A stretch of 42,432 nt of DNA, taken from positions 1-42,432 of the forward strand of contig JAAZYT010000100.1 of NCBI GenBank assembly GCA_014239505.1, written 5' to 3'. A model generated the notes under the pieces. The model saw only the letters and a program-made list of their open reading frames with translations, had not been told where the DNA came from and made no database searches. Positions 11,585 to 20,823 of the stretch are shown one piece after another; position 1 is the stretch's first letter, and every line of letters begins with the position of its first letter. A program made the position numbers and the translations under genes. The stretch is from Fidelibacterota bacterium (GTDB lineage: Bacteria; Fidelibacterota; Marinisomatia; Marinisomatales; TCS55).

Positions 11585-11751
11585 TTTTCACTTCAGTTAT
11601 TGAATTTCAGGATCTTCAATAAAAAATCCTTGAGATCACCTTCTGATTTCAAAAAACAGGCCTTTTCGTTTATACGGATGAAGGAAGTTTGCTGAAAACA
11701 GAGACCTCTACCGTGTTAAAACGGATCCTGAAATCGAAGCTGAAGTGAAAA
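11585..11751. repeat. Imperfect inverted repeat pair (arms 11585-11614 and 11724-11751), possible MITE-like or regulatory element
   Basis: Reverse complement of the left arm is GATCCTGAAAT-tcaataa-CTGAAGTGAAAA. The right arm is GATCCTGAAAT-cgaag-CTGAAGTGAAAA. 23 matching bases in two blocks; 109-nt spacer. Confidence 0.65.
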
Positions 11752-11786
11752 GAATTAAAAAATTATTCAATCATTGTTGATTGAAT
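11752..11786 (-). terminator. Intrinsic-terminator-like hairpin overlapping the hflX stop codon
   Basis: Minus strand: ATTCAATCA-acaa-TGATTGAAT (9-bp perfect stem) followed by aaTTTTTTaattct. Confidence 0.55.
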
Positions 11787-13034
11787 TTGGCTAATTCTTT
11801 CCCTAGAACCTTTTATCTTTAGAAATACGTGATCATCATTATATATGCGTTCTATAACATCTACACCTTCTTGAGCTAATGCCAGCTTTTTAGATTCTTG
11901 ATATTTGAAACACAGATCAACTACCTTAAAATTTTCATCCATAATTTCAATAATTTTCTCAGTTAATGAATCTATCATTAATTTATTTAATGCAGAAATG
12001 AAAATAGCTTTAGGAAATGTTCTTTTAAGAAAAAATATTTTATTATCAACATTTTCATTATCAATTTTATTAAAAATAATTAAATATGAATGTCGTTTCA
12101 CACCTAGATCTTTTAATACCTCAAGTATTGTATTATAGTGCTCGTTTACTTCATTTGATGAAGCGTCTAGCATAATTAAAATAAGTTCAGCTTCTACAAC
12201 TTCTTTTAACGTACTTCTAAAACTCGCTACCAAATGATGTGGTAGTTTTCTAACAAAACCAACAGTATCACTTAATAAAATTCTATGAGAGTTATCGAGT
12301 TTAACTGTACGTATTGTTGTATCTAAAGTTGCAAATAGTTGATTTTTAATCAAAACATCGGCACCAGAAATTGTTTTCATTAGTGTAGATTTTCCAGCAT
12401 TTGTATAGCCAACTAAAGCTACTTTAAACTCATTTGACCTATTTTTACTTTGTGTTTCTCTTTCTTTTTCAATTTTTTCTAACTCTTTTTTTAACTTTGA
12501 TATTCTGTTTCTAAGTAATCTTCTATCAACTTCAATTTGAGTTTCACCTGCTCCAGCTCTAGCACCAATACCACCCATTTGTCTTTCAAGGTGTGTCCAT
12601 GCTCTTGTTAATCTTGGTAACATATACTCTAATTGTGCAAGTTCAACTTGAGTTTTTGCTTCTTTTGTTTTAGCATGCTGACTAAATATATCTAAGATAA
12701 GCGCACTTCTATCAATCACTTTTATATTTTTTACAAGGTTACTGTAATTTTTTATTTGAGCTGGACTTAACTCATCATCAAATATTATAAGTGAGACTCC
12801 AAGTTCTTCTGCTTGTTTTATTATTTGTTTAGCTTTCCCCGAACCTATAAAGAATGATGGATTTATACGAGAAAGTTTCTGAGTAATTTTTCCAACTACA
12901 TCTGCTCCTGCTGTTTTAGCTAATAATTCTAATTCTTTTAGATGTTCTTCAACTTTATATTGATCTAGCTTACCATATATCACACCTACAAGTAACGCTT
13001 TTTCCTTATTTTTAATTACTAACTTATCAGTCAT
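11763..13034 (-). CDS. hflX: GTPase HflX
   Basis: G1 motif ALVGYTNAGKSTLMK, LSDTVGFVRKLPHHLVASFRSTL, and N-terminal GKITQKLSRINPSFFIGSGKAKQI. Confidence 0.96.
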   Translation of the reverse strand: MTDKLVIKNKEKALLVGVIYGKLDQYKVEEHLKELELLAKTAGADVVGKITQKLSRINPSFFIGSGKAKQIIKQAEELGVSLIIFDDELSPAQIKNYSNLVKNIKVIDRSALILDIFSQHAKTKEAKTQVELAQLEYMLPRLTRAWTHLERQMGGIGARAGAGETQIEVDRRLLRNRISKLKKELEKIEKERETQSKNRSNEFKVALVGYTNAGKSTLMKTISGADVLIKNQLFATLDTTIRTVKLDNSHRILLSDTVGFVRKLPHHLVASFRSTLKEVVEAELILIMLDASSNEVNEHYNTILEVLKDLGVKRHSYLIIFNKIDNENVDNKIFFLKRTFPKAIFISALNKLMIDSLTEKIIEIMDENFKVVDLCFKYQESKKLALAQEGVDVIERIYNDDHVFLKIKGSRERISQIQSTMIE

Positions 13035-15085
13035 TCTAAAGACTTTAATGATTTTGGGTCAGGTCTACTTACATATGATTCTATAAAAAATAAAATTATC
13101 GCAATTAATAAAAATATTCTCCACAAGAGTTGTCCATTTCTTTGAGATTCAATCGTTTCTTTTATTGGTGTTTCATTTGTTATCCAAACTAAATTATTCT
13201 TTCCAATAACTGATTTAATTTTTTCGAAATTAGCTCGATATTTTGGAGATTCACTAATTGCTAATTTTGTAGAGAATGCTGTATAAAATTCTTCATCAGC
13301 AAAAACTTCATAAGAGCCTAATTCTGTTGTACCTTTAAAAATAATCGCTTCATTACCATAGTCAGGCACAACTAGAATTTTTCTATCTGATGGTGAAATG
13401 ATTGACCATTTTTTATTAATAAGATCTTTTGGTAAAGAAATAATCTTTGCTTTAAATGTTTCAATAAGCTCTGTATTTAATTCATTAGTTGCAGATAAGA
13501 TTAATAATCTATGAATTAATGGAATAAGTAAACCTTTAATTGCAAAATCGTTCCATTTTAAATCTAATGGCGAAGTAAAAAAGTATATTTGACTACTGTA
13601 AAATGGAATATTTACTAAAAATGGATCATTATTATTCAAATCTAAAATTGAATGATGTCCTTTTTTTAGATTAACAGAATTATATGTAAAAATTTTGGGT
13701 AAAGATGATTCGAGGTTGCGAATGTTGAAATCTTGCAGCAATGGATTCTTTCGATCTACTACTTTGACAGTTAAATATGATTCATTCTCGAGATATATTT
13801 TATTTTTATAATCAGGAAGTAAAAGATTATTACTAACCTGTTTATTAATATTTTCAAAATTTTGACCAGCAAACCAAAGAATATTTCCACCTTGATTTAA
13901 AAAACGTTTTATTGATTCAATAGCACTAGGTTTTATAATTAAAGGATCTTCTAGAATTAATACATCTGTTTCTTCTAAATAAATTGTTTCAATCTCGTCC
14001 TTTAATTTTAATTCTAAATCTAAAAATTCAGCACCTCCATTTATTGATTGTAAAGCAGTTTTAATAATAAATAGTCCATTCTCAGAATTAGCAATTACTT
14101 TACATGAGATTTGCTCTGGAATATTTAATTCAAATGTCTGCTTATTATCTAGAATAAAATCATCTGGTGGAATTTCTATTTTTCCTTTTATAACACCACT
14201 TTTACCTGGATAAACTTGAAATGAGAAATCTTTACTAGTTTTAGTTTTAAAATTAGAAACAATCTGCCCTACTCGTTCATTATTCAGGTAAAGTTCTACT
14301 GGAAGACTTCTAATTTCATTTTTACCCATATTTTCAATATTAGTATTTAACCTTAATAAATCATTAGGTGTTTTAATTTGATTTATTGAAGAAATATTTT
14401 TAATACCCACATTATTACTTAGTTCATTACTAGTGAGAGCGTAAAATTTCCAATCTGTATATTTATCTTTAAAATTTTTGGGAGGTATAGATTGAAAATC
14501 ACTCATTATAAAGCATTCTTTATTTGGCAATGATGAATCTATTGAACTCAATAGTGAGTCTACTAATGTCCATAAATTATCTTTTCCATAAGATTCAGCA
14601 ATCTGCCAGTTTTGGTACTGTAAATTCATGCCTTTTTCAACTATTCCTGAATAAATCTCATTTGGTGGAGTAGTCTTAAATACATTAAGATTAACTAGAC
14701 CTCCAAAACTAGAAAGTATTTCAGGAATCTTTTTTTTTGATTGATCAAGAAAAGATTGTTGATTATTTGTAACAGACATACTTGCTGAATTATCAATAAT
14801 AATAACTGCAACTGATTCCTCTTCACTAGGGACCCAAATTGATTCATTTACAAATAATGGTCCAGATAACATCAATATTAAAGCAGCAATAATACCCATT
14901 CTTAACAAAATTAAAATCCATTGAATGATTTTTATTTTTTTAATATTTTTTTTCTCAAGAGCCTGTATATGTTTTATTGATGAGAATTCTAAGATCTTTG
15001 ACTTTCGAAGATTAAATAAATGGATTATTAATGGAATAGATAATCCAATTAACCCCCATAAAACAGTAGGAGATAAAAATGACAT
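13031..15085 (-). CDS. BatA-type N-terminal membrane region plus VWA-like domain protein
   Basis: N-terminus FLSPTVLWGLIGLSIPLIIHLFNLRKSKILEFSS; MIDAS-like DNSAS; terminal TM helices. Confidence 0.85.
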   Translation of the reverse strand: MSFLSPTVLWGLIGLSIPLIIHLFNLRKSKILEFSSIKHIQALEKKNIKKIKIIQWILILLRMGIIAALILMLSGPLFVNESIWVPSEEESVAVIIIDNSASMSVTNNQQSFLDQSKKKIPEILSSFGGLVNLNVFKTTPPNEIYSGIVEKGMNLQYQNWQIAESYGKDNLWTLVDSLLSSIDSSLPNKECFIMSDFQSIPPKNFKDKYTDWKFYALTSNELSNNVGIKNISSINQIKTPNDLLRLNTNIENMGKNEIRSLPVELYLNNERVGQIVSNFKTKTSKDFSFQVYPGKSGVIKGKIEIPPDDFILDNKQTFELNIPEQISCKVIANSENGLFIIKTALQSINGGAEFLDLELKLKDEIETIYLEETDVLILEDPLIIKPSAIESIKRFLNQGGNILWFAGQNFENINKQVSNNLLLPDYKNKIYLENESYLTVKVVDRKNPLLQDFNIRNLESSLPKIFTYNSVNLKKGHHSILDLNNNDPFLVNIPFYSSQIYFFTSPLDLKWNDFAIKGLLIPLIHRLLILSATNELNTELIETFKAKIISLPKDLINKKWSIISPSDRKILVVPDYGNEAIIFKGTTELGSYEVFADEEFYTAFSTKLAISESPKYRANFEKIKSVIGKNNLVWITNETPIKETIESQRNGQLLWRIFLLIAIILFFIESYVSRPDPKSLKSLE

Positions 15086-15669
15086 TATATTGGTGTTATT
15101 AGCATCATCATTATTGCACCAGAACCAAGAGGTATTTTAAAATTATCATCTAGTGGAATTGGTAAAATTTCCATAATCATTGCTGCTAAAGCCCCTGATA
15201 AAGAAATTTTCAAAGGTAGTAGAGAAAAATTAATAGAGACTATAGTACATACAATTAACCCAGCAAAAAACCCTTCCCAGCTTTTATTACCAACTTTATG
15301 TTTTCCAAACCTTTGTCCAAATAATCCAGCAGCTGTATCTCCTAAGCTCATAAATATTAAGGCAATAACAGCAACAGGTTTTGAAAAAAGAGCTATAGTA
15401 ATAAGTGATCCAATCATAACCCATGTTGCCCCTGTAAGGTGACCTTTTAATTCATGTACTCTTAACATTCTATTAAAAAGTAAATTAAAAATAGATTTAA
15501 CCCAACTTATTCTATGTCGCGCAATATCAATAAATAAAAAAATTAAAGATAAAACAATCAGTAATTGAATCATTATATCTTTATCAGTTATTACATATAA
15601 ATAACCAAATGGTATTATTAAGTTAAATAAATGAATTATTTTTCTAATATATTCATCATTTGAAATCAT
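15085..15669 (-). CDS. SEC59/dolichol-kinase/phytol-kinase-like CTP-dependent membrane kinase
   Basis: Multi-TM; MSLGDTAAGLFGQRFGKHKVGNKSWEGFFAG typical of the family. Confidence 0.75.
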   Translation of the reverse strand: MISNDEYIRKIIHLFNLIIPFGYLYVITDKDIMIQLLIVLSLIFLFIDIARHRISWVKSIFNLLFNRMLRVHELKGHLTGATWVMIGSLITIALFSKPVAVIALIFMSLGDTAAGLFGQRFGKHKVGNKSWEGFFAGLIVCTIVSINFSLLPLKISLSGALAAMIMEILPIPLDDNFKIPLGSGAIMMMLITPI

Positions 15670-16427
15670 TTTTCACTCTGTAATTTGTCAAAAATATCTT
15701 GAAGGTCTAGAATACTTACAATTAAGTCTATATTTGATGATTTATCTAAAACTGTTCCAGGTGCAATAGATTGATCTAAAACTGTATATGGCACAAGGTC
15801 TTCATTTTGCTGATAAGATACTTTACCTAATGTTAAACGTGCTTTTATTAATTCTGATTTTGCTTTTTTCATACTTAAGCCAAATAACTGAGGTACTTGG
15901 AAAAAGTCAGGTGGTAAACCTTGACTAACAGTTATTTGGAGGCCCAAACCTTTTTTAATTTGATCCCCTTCTTTTGGAAATTGCCATGCCACAGTACCTT
16001 TAGGATAATCAGGATTATACTCTAAATATACTGAATCAATTACAAGTCCAAGTTGTTGAATAGCTATTTCAGCACTTCGACGTGATTGACCAACTAAGCT
16101 CGGAACCTCAATCATTTTTTCCGAACGTGATATTTTTAATCTTATTGTTCTACCGTGCTTTACTTTTTGACCAGGCAAGGGATATTGGTCAACAATTGTT
16201 GATGGATCTAATTCAGAAGTATAAACTGTATCAAAAACCGTTCCTTTAAACCCTTCTGATTCAAGTTGCTTTATTGCTAAATCTAAACTTTTACCTTTCA
16301 CATCCATAACTATGATAGTTTTATCTTTTCTTATGTATGTTGGCATTATGATCTTATCAAATAGTAAGAAAAGGACAAAGGATGTCAAAATAAGAGCAAT
16401 AATAAAATTGAATAATTTATTTATCAT
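15666..16427 (-). CDS. Membrane-anchored protein with three PASTA repeats, no kinase or transpeptidase domain
   Basis: N-terminal TM, then repeats such as IEVPSLVGQSRRSAEIAIQQLGL...G..GLQITVSQG and FQVPQLFGLSMKKAKSELIKARL. Confidence 0.9.
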   Translation of the reverse strand: MINKLFNFIIALILTSFVLFLLFDKIIMPTYIRKDKTIIVMDVKGKSLDLAIKQLESEGFKGTVFDTVYTSELDPSTIVDQYPLPGQKVKHGRTIRLKISRSEKMIEVPSLVGQSRRSAEIAIQQLGLVIDSVYLEYNPDYPKGTVAWQFPKEGDQIKKGLGLQITVSQGLPPDFFQVPQLFGLSMKKAKSELIKARLTLGKVSYQQNEDLVPYTVLDQSIAPGTVLDKSSNIDLIVSILDLQDIFDKLQSEK

Positions 16428-17734
16428 ATTTTTTGAATATTAACTGCAAACATTCCATCAACTTTATCGTTTGGAGGAAATATCTCCAAACATTTATTAT
16501 TATTAATCCATTCTTTTGGTATAAGATTATTTTGAGACTTAATTATAAAATTATCATTTAATTCAAGGAATGAGCTTACAACATCCCAATTTTCTTCTTT
16601 TTCTAATGAGCATGTAGCATAAACTATAGTTCCTTTTGGCTTAAGATATTTTGACATATTATTTAATATATTTGTTTGTATTATATTCATATTATCAAAA
16701 TCTGAAACTTTACGCCTCCATCGAATATCTGGTCTTCGAGCGATAACACCTGTCCCTGTACAAGGTGCGTCAATAAGTATACGATCTGCCATGGGAAACT
16801 CATCTACTGAAGCATCTTTTTGTAACCATTTAATTGGCAACTTCAAATCGGTTGCTCTAGTCCTACCTTTCAACAATCTTCTTGAACTAATGTCGGAAGC
16901 AAATAAATGACCATCACCATTCATTCTTTCAAAAATATAGTTTGTTTTAGTACCTGGAGCAGCACAAACATCAAGTATTGTCTCACCTTTTTGTGGGTCT
17001 AATAATTCAACAACTGCACCTGATGCTCTATCTTGAAAATTAATCATACCAACCTTAAATAGTTCACTTTTTAAGAGTTTTCCAACACCTGATTTAACCC
17101 TAATAAATTTATTAGACTCAGGGCTCTTTTCCCAATTGACTCCTAATTTTTCAATCATGTTTAATATTAATTCTAACTCAAATTGCGATGTATTTAGCCT
17201 GACATCTATATAAGGGGGAGAGTTAAAATAATCACAAAGAGTCAAAGTGTCTTCTTCATCAAACTGATCAACCCATCTTTCTATCATCCAATCAGGAAAT
17301 GAAAACCACTCACCGTGAGTTAAATTAATATTTCTTTTCTTTGAATCAATCTTAATTGCTTTTCTTAATAAGGCATTTACTAGCCCACCAAACTTATTAC
17401 TAATTATTGATTTAGCTAGTTCAACCCAAGAGTTAACAACTGCATGATTAGGAACTTCTGTATCCATAACAGCTTCATAATAACCTAACTTTAGAACTAA
17501 GTGCAAAGATGGATTTAATTTTTTTATTGGTTTATTTAAGTGTGAATTAATCCAATAATCTAGACGCCTTGACCAACGAACTACTTCATTAGTTAATACT
17601 AATGAACGATTAAGTTCATTCTGGGAAAGATTATTATTTTTATAATACTGATCTCTTACATATTTTAATCTATGATTTTTTTTATAAAAATTTTTTAAAA
17701 TTTTAAATGCATGATATCTTGCATCATATATCAT
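16424..17734 (-). CDS. rsmB: 16S rRNA (cytosine-C5)-methyltransferase RsmB
   Basis: NusB-like N-terminus; ILDVCAAPGTKTNYI, LIDAPCTGTGVIARRPDIRW, VYATCSLEKEEN. Confidence 0.94.
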   Translation of the reverse strand: MIYDARYHAFKILKNFYKKNHRLKYVRDQYYKNNNLSQNELNRSLVLTNEVVRWSRRLDYWINSHLNKPIKKLNPSLHLVLKLGYYEAVMDTEVPNHAVVNSWVELAKSIISNKFGGLVNALLRKAIKIDSKKRNINLTHGEWFSFPDWMIERWVDQFDEEDTLTLCDYFNSPPYIDVRLNTSQFELELILNMIEKLGVNWEKSPESNKFIRVKSGVGKLLKSELFKVGMINFQDRASGAVVELLDPQKGETILDVCAAPGTKTNYIFERMNGDGHLFASDISSRRLLKGRTRATDLKLPIKWLQKDASVDEFPMADRILIDAPCTGTGVIARRPDIRWRRKVSDFDNMNIIQTNILNNMSKYLKPKGTIVYATCSLEKEENWDVVSSFLELNDNFIIKSQNNLIPKEWINNNKCLEIFPPNDKVDGMFAVNIQKI

Positions 17735-18657
17735 GAGCTAATTGATATTTCTTGATTTTTTTGTATACCTTTTATCCATTCAGATGTTAACATTCTTTTT
17801 TTACCTTCAGCCTGTAAGGTAATTAATTCTAATAAACTATTTTTACATGAAACTACTAATCGTTGTTTATCAATAATAATTTGACCCGGTTCTTTAGTTG
17901 ATTTATTTGAAAAAACTTTTGATTTAAATATTTTTGTACGTTTATGATTGATTATTGTATAGGCTCCAGGATACGGTGAAAGTGCCCTAATTTGATTATG
18001 AATTGATTCAGCATTTTTTGTCCAATCAATTAAACAAAATGATTTTAAAATTTTGGGTGCTAATGAGACTTCAAGATTATTTTGAGCTACAGGTTTTTCA
18101 TTTTGTTCAATTTTTTTTATGGATTCTAAAACTAATTTTCCAGATATATTGGCCATTTTTTTAGATAATGTGCCAAAATCATCCTCTTTATTAATTGGAA
18201 TCTCTTTTTGAAGAAGTATTCCTCCAGTATCTACTTTTGGTTCAATAATAAATGTGCTTATTCCTGTTATTTTATCTCCATTTAATATAGCATGTTGAAT
18301 AGGGGCAGCTCCACGATACTTTGGCAATAAAGAAGTATGTAAATTGATTGCACCTAGTTTTGGAATAGATAAAATCGAATTAGATAGAATCCTAAATGCC
18401 ATAACAACAAAAAGATCTGGTTTTAATTCTTCTAATTTATTAATTATTTCTTTTTCATCTACTGACTTAAATCCTAGAAATGGAATATTCAAAGAATTTG
18501 CAAAATCTCCAACTGCAGTAAATTTTAATTTTTTACCACGTCCCATAGCTTTGGGTGCATTACTAACTACACTAATAATATCATGATTAGAATTATAAAG
18601 TGAATTAAGTAAAGGACAAGCGATAAGTGGATTACCCATAAAAACTATTTTCATCAA
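17731..18657 (-). CDS. fmt: Methionyl-tRNA formyltransferase
   Basis: INLHTSLLPKYRGAAPIQHAILNGDKITGISTF; next to def. Confidence 0.95.
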   Translation of the reverse strand: MMKIVFMGNPLIACPLLNSLYNSNHDIISVVSNAPKAMGRGKKLKFTAVGDFANSLNIPFLGFKSVDEKEIINKLEELKPDLFVVMAFRILSNSILSIPKLGAINLHTSLLPKYRGAAPIQHAILNGDKITGISTFIIEPKVDTGGILLQKEIPINKEDDFGTLSKKMANISGKLVLESIKKIEQNEKPVAQNNLEVSLAPKILKSFCLIDWTKNAESIHNQIRALSPYPGAYTIINHKRTKIFKSKVFSNKSTKEPGQIIIDKQRLVVSCKNSLLELITLQAEGKKRMLTSEWIKGIQKNQEISISS

Positions 18658-18695
18658 CTTAACCTTTAATTGGAGTTAAAAAATTTAAATCAAGT

Positions 18696-19238
18696 TTAAA
18701 GAACAAAGGCCTTTCTTTGTTTGGCTTTATCTAGAGATTCTTTTTTGATGGATTTCAATTCTTTGTCAATGCTGAATTTTGATGTTTTAGAAACACGGTC
18801 AATAATGAAAACACCATTTAAATGATCTACTTCATGTTGAATAGCACGAGATAATAATCCCTCAATTTCATTTGTATGAATTTTACCATCTATATCCTGA
18901 TATTTAAATATAATTTTTTCAGGTCTTTTCACATCTAAGCGCACATCTGGTATAGATAGACAACCCTCCTCAAACCACGATTCTCCAGAACTATCAATAA
19001 TTTGACCATTTATAAAAATGTGTATACTTTCACCTTCACCTTCAATATCTGAGATATCAATAATAAATAAATTAAGATCTACGCCAACTTGGTTAGCAGC
19101 AAGTCCTATACCATTCTCTTCATACATTGTATCAAACATATCATTAATTAATTTATTTAAACCCTTGAAGTCTTTCACTACCCTACATTTTTTTCTAAGA
19201 ATTGGGTCTCCATAATGTACAATATCCATTAATGCCAT
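18696..19238 (-). CDS. def: Peptide deformylase
   Basis: GIGLAANQVG, EEGCLSIP and QHEVDHLNG motifs. Confidence 0.97.
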   Translation of the reverse strand: MALMDIVHYGDPILRKKCRVVKDFKGLNKLINDMFDTMYEENGIGLAANQVGVDLNLFIIDISDIEGEGESIHIFINGQIIDSSGESWFEEGCLSIPDVRLDVKRPEKIIFKYQDIDGKIHTNEIEGLLSRAIQHEVDHLNGVFIIDRVSKTSKFSIDKELKSIKKESLDKAKQRKAFVL

Positions 19239-19588
19239 TACTGTTCTGCCTCAATTGCTTGGGTCTCAGAATCATTAACCTTATCACTCATTCCAGCAAT
19301 GGCGGAACGATTAATTGTCATAGATGTATTCTTATCTACTTTAATAATTACTGCTTTCTTTTCTTTACCCTTGAAACCACTGATCGACCCATGAATACCA
19401 CCTATAGTTATAACATTATCACCTTTTTTTAAATCATTTAACATATTTTGTTTTTCTTTTTGTCGTTTTGCTTGTGGTCTAATCATAAGGAAATACATTA
19501 TACCCAAAATTAATATAAATGGTAAATATGCCATTAATCCACTCCCAGACGAACCTTGGCCGCTAGCAAATAAAAAATTAAAATTCAA
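19238..19588 (-). CDS. yajC: Preprotein translocase accessory subunit YajC
   Basis: Single TM followed by YFLMIRPQAKRQKEKQNMLNDLKKGDNVITIGGIHG. Confidence 0.94.
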   Translation of the reverse strand: MNFNFLFASGQGSSGSGLMAYLPFILILGIMYFLMIRPQAKRQKEKQNMLNDLKKGDNVITIGGIHGSISGFKGKEKKAVIIKVDKNTSMTINRSAIAGMSDKVNDSETQAIEAEQ

Positions 19589-19644
19589 TTTTCACTCCTT
19601 TGTTAAGTATATAAATTACCTAGAATAAGTAATTATTTATAATA

Positions 19645-20823
19645 TTAACCAACTTTCTTTAAACGAATTTCAAAGGTACTACCAATACCTTTTTCACTTT
19701 GAATTACTTTAATTTCACCATGATGAATTTCTTTAACTATTCTGTTAACTAAAGATAACCCTAGACCCCATCCACGGGTTTTAGTACTAAAACCAGGTCG
19801 AAAAATATTCTTCCAGTCTTTTTTATCAATTCCAATTCCGTTATCGATTATATGTATTAAACCAAATTGTTTATTAGTTAAAACATTTATTATAATCTTA
19901 CCTTCTTCATTTTTTATAGAGTCAATACCATTTTTAATTATATTCTCAATGGCCCAACCCAACAAAGTAATATTACCTTCAATATATATATCTTCAACAT
20001 CTTTAATATCTATATTAATATTATTACCTAAAGATGGAAGCCTTTTTTTTATATATGCTACTTGCTCATTAACTAAATTTTTTAAAGATATTTTTTCTAA
20101 AGAAGTCTCCGAACCAATTTTACTAAATCTATCACTTATCTGATTTAACCTTTCAAGATCTAATTCCATTTCTTTAATCACAATTAAAGATTCATCCGGA
20201 TTTGATTTTATCCTATCAGTCCATCCCATGAGGGCTGAAACAGGTGTTCCAAGTTGGTGCGCTGTTTCCCTTGCCATACCTACCCAAATATTTCTCTTTT
20301 CACTATTTCTTATTGAATTAAATCCAATAAAACCTAAACCAACAAATAAACTAACGGTTAAAATTTCAAGATAAGGCAACCACATAAGTTTTTTAATTAA
20401 ATCAGAGTTTCCATAATGTAAATATCCTAAAGTGTGAAGTTTATTTAATTTATTTTCAGTATAAATAATTGGAATTGGTTTATTTTGTTTATCCATTGAT
20501 TCCATATTTTTTATTAAATCTTCATTGTTTAATTCTTTATCTAAATTCCGTGAATATTGTGGCTCCTTTTGAGCGTTTGAATAAATTATTGGGAACTGGA
20601 CTTTTTTTATAATTTCATCAAAAACAAAGTTCAAGTTTGTATCAGATGGTTCATTTACAGTTTTAGCAATTATTTGTGAGTAGACTTTTACAATATCTCT
20701 ATTGTCGTCTCTTAACCTATTTACTAGCGAATTAGAATAGAATAAAAGACCAGTGATTAATATAATCCCAATGAAAAATAAGCTGAATTTTATACTACTA
20801 CTGCTTTGCATATTTTTCGTCAA
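19645..20823 (-). CDS. Membrane sensor histidine kinase
   Basis: Two TM segments; H-box ARETAHQLGTPVSALMGW; ATPase motifs NIIKNGIDS, IDNGIGI, TKTRGWGLGLSLV. Confidence 0.93.
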   Translation of the reverse strand: MTKNMQSSSSIKFSLFFIGIILITGLLFYSNSLVNRLRDDNRDIVKVYSQIIAKTVNEPSDTNLNFVFDEIIKKVQFPIIYSNAQKEPQYSRNLDKELNNEDLIKNMESMDKQNKPIPIIYTENKLNKLHTLGYLHYGNSDLIKKLMWLPYLEILTVSLFVGLGFIGFNSIRNSEKRNIWVGMARETAHQLGTPVSALMGWTDRIKSNPDESLIVIKEMELDLERLNQISDRFSKIGSETSLEKISLKNLVNEQVAYIKKRLPSLGNNINIDIKDVEDIYIEGNITLLGWAIENIIKNGIDSIKNEEGKIIINVLTNKQFGLIHIIDNGIGIDKKDWKNIFRPGFSTKTRGWGLGLSLVNRIVKEIHHGEIKVIQSEKGIGSTFEIRLKKVG

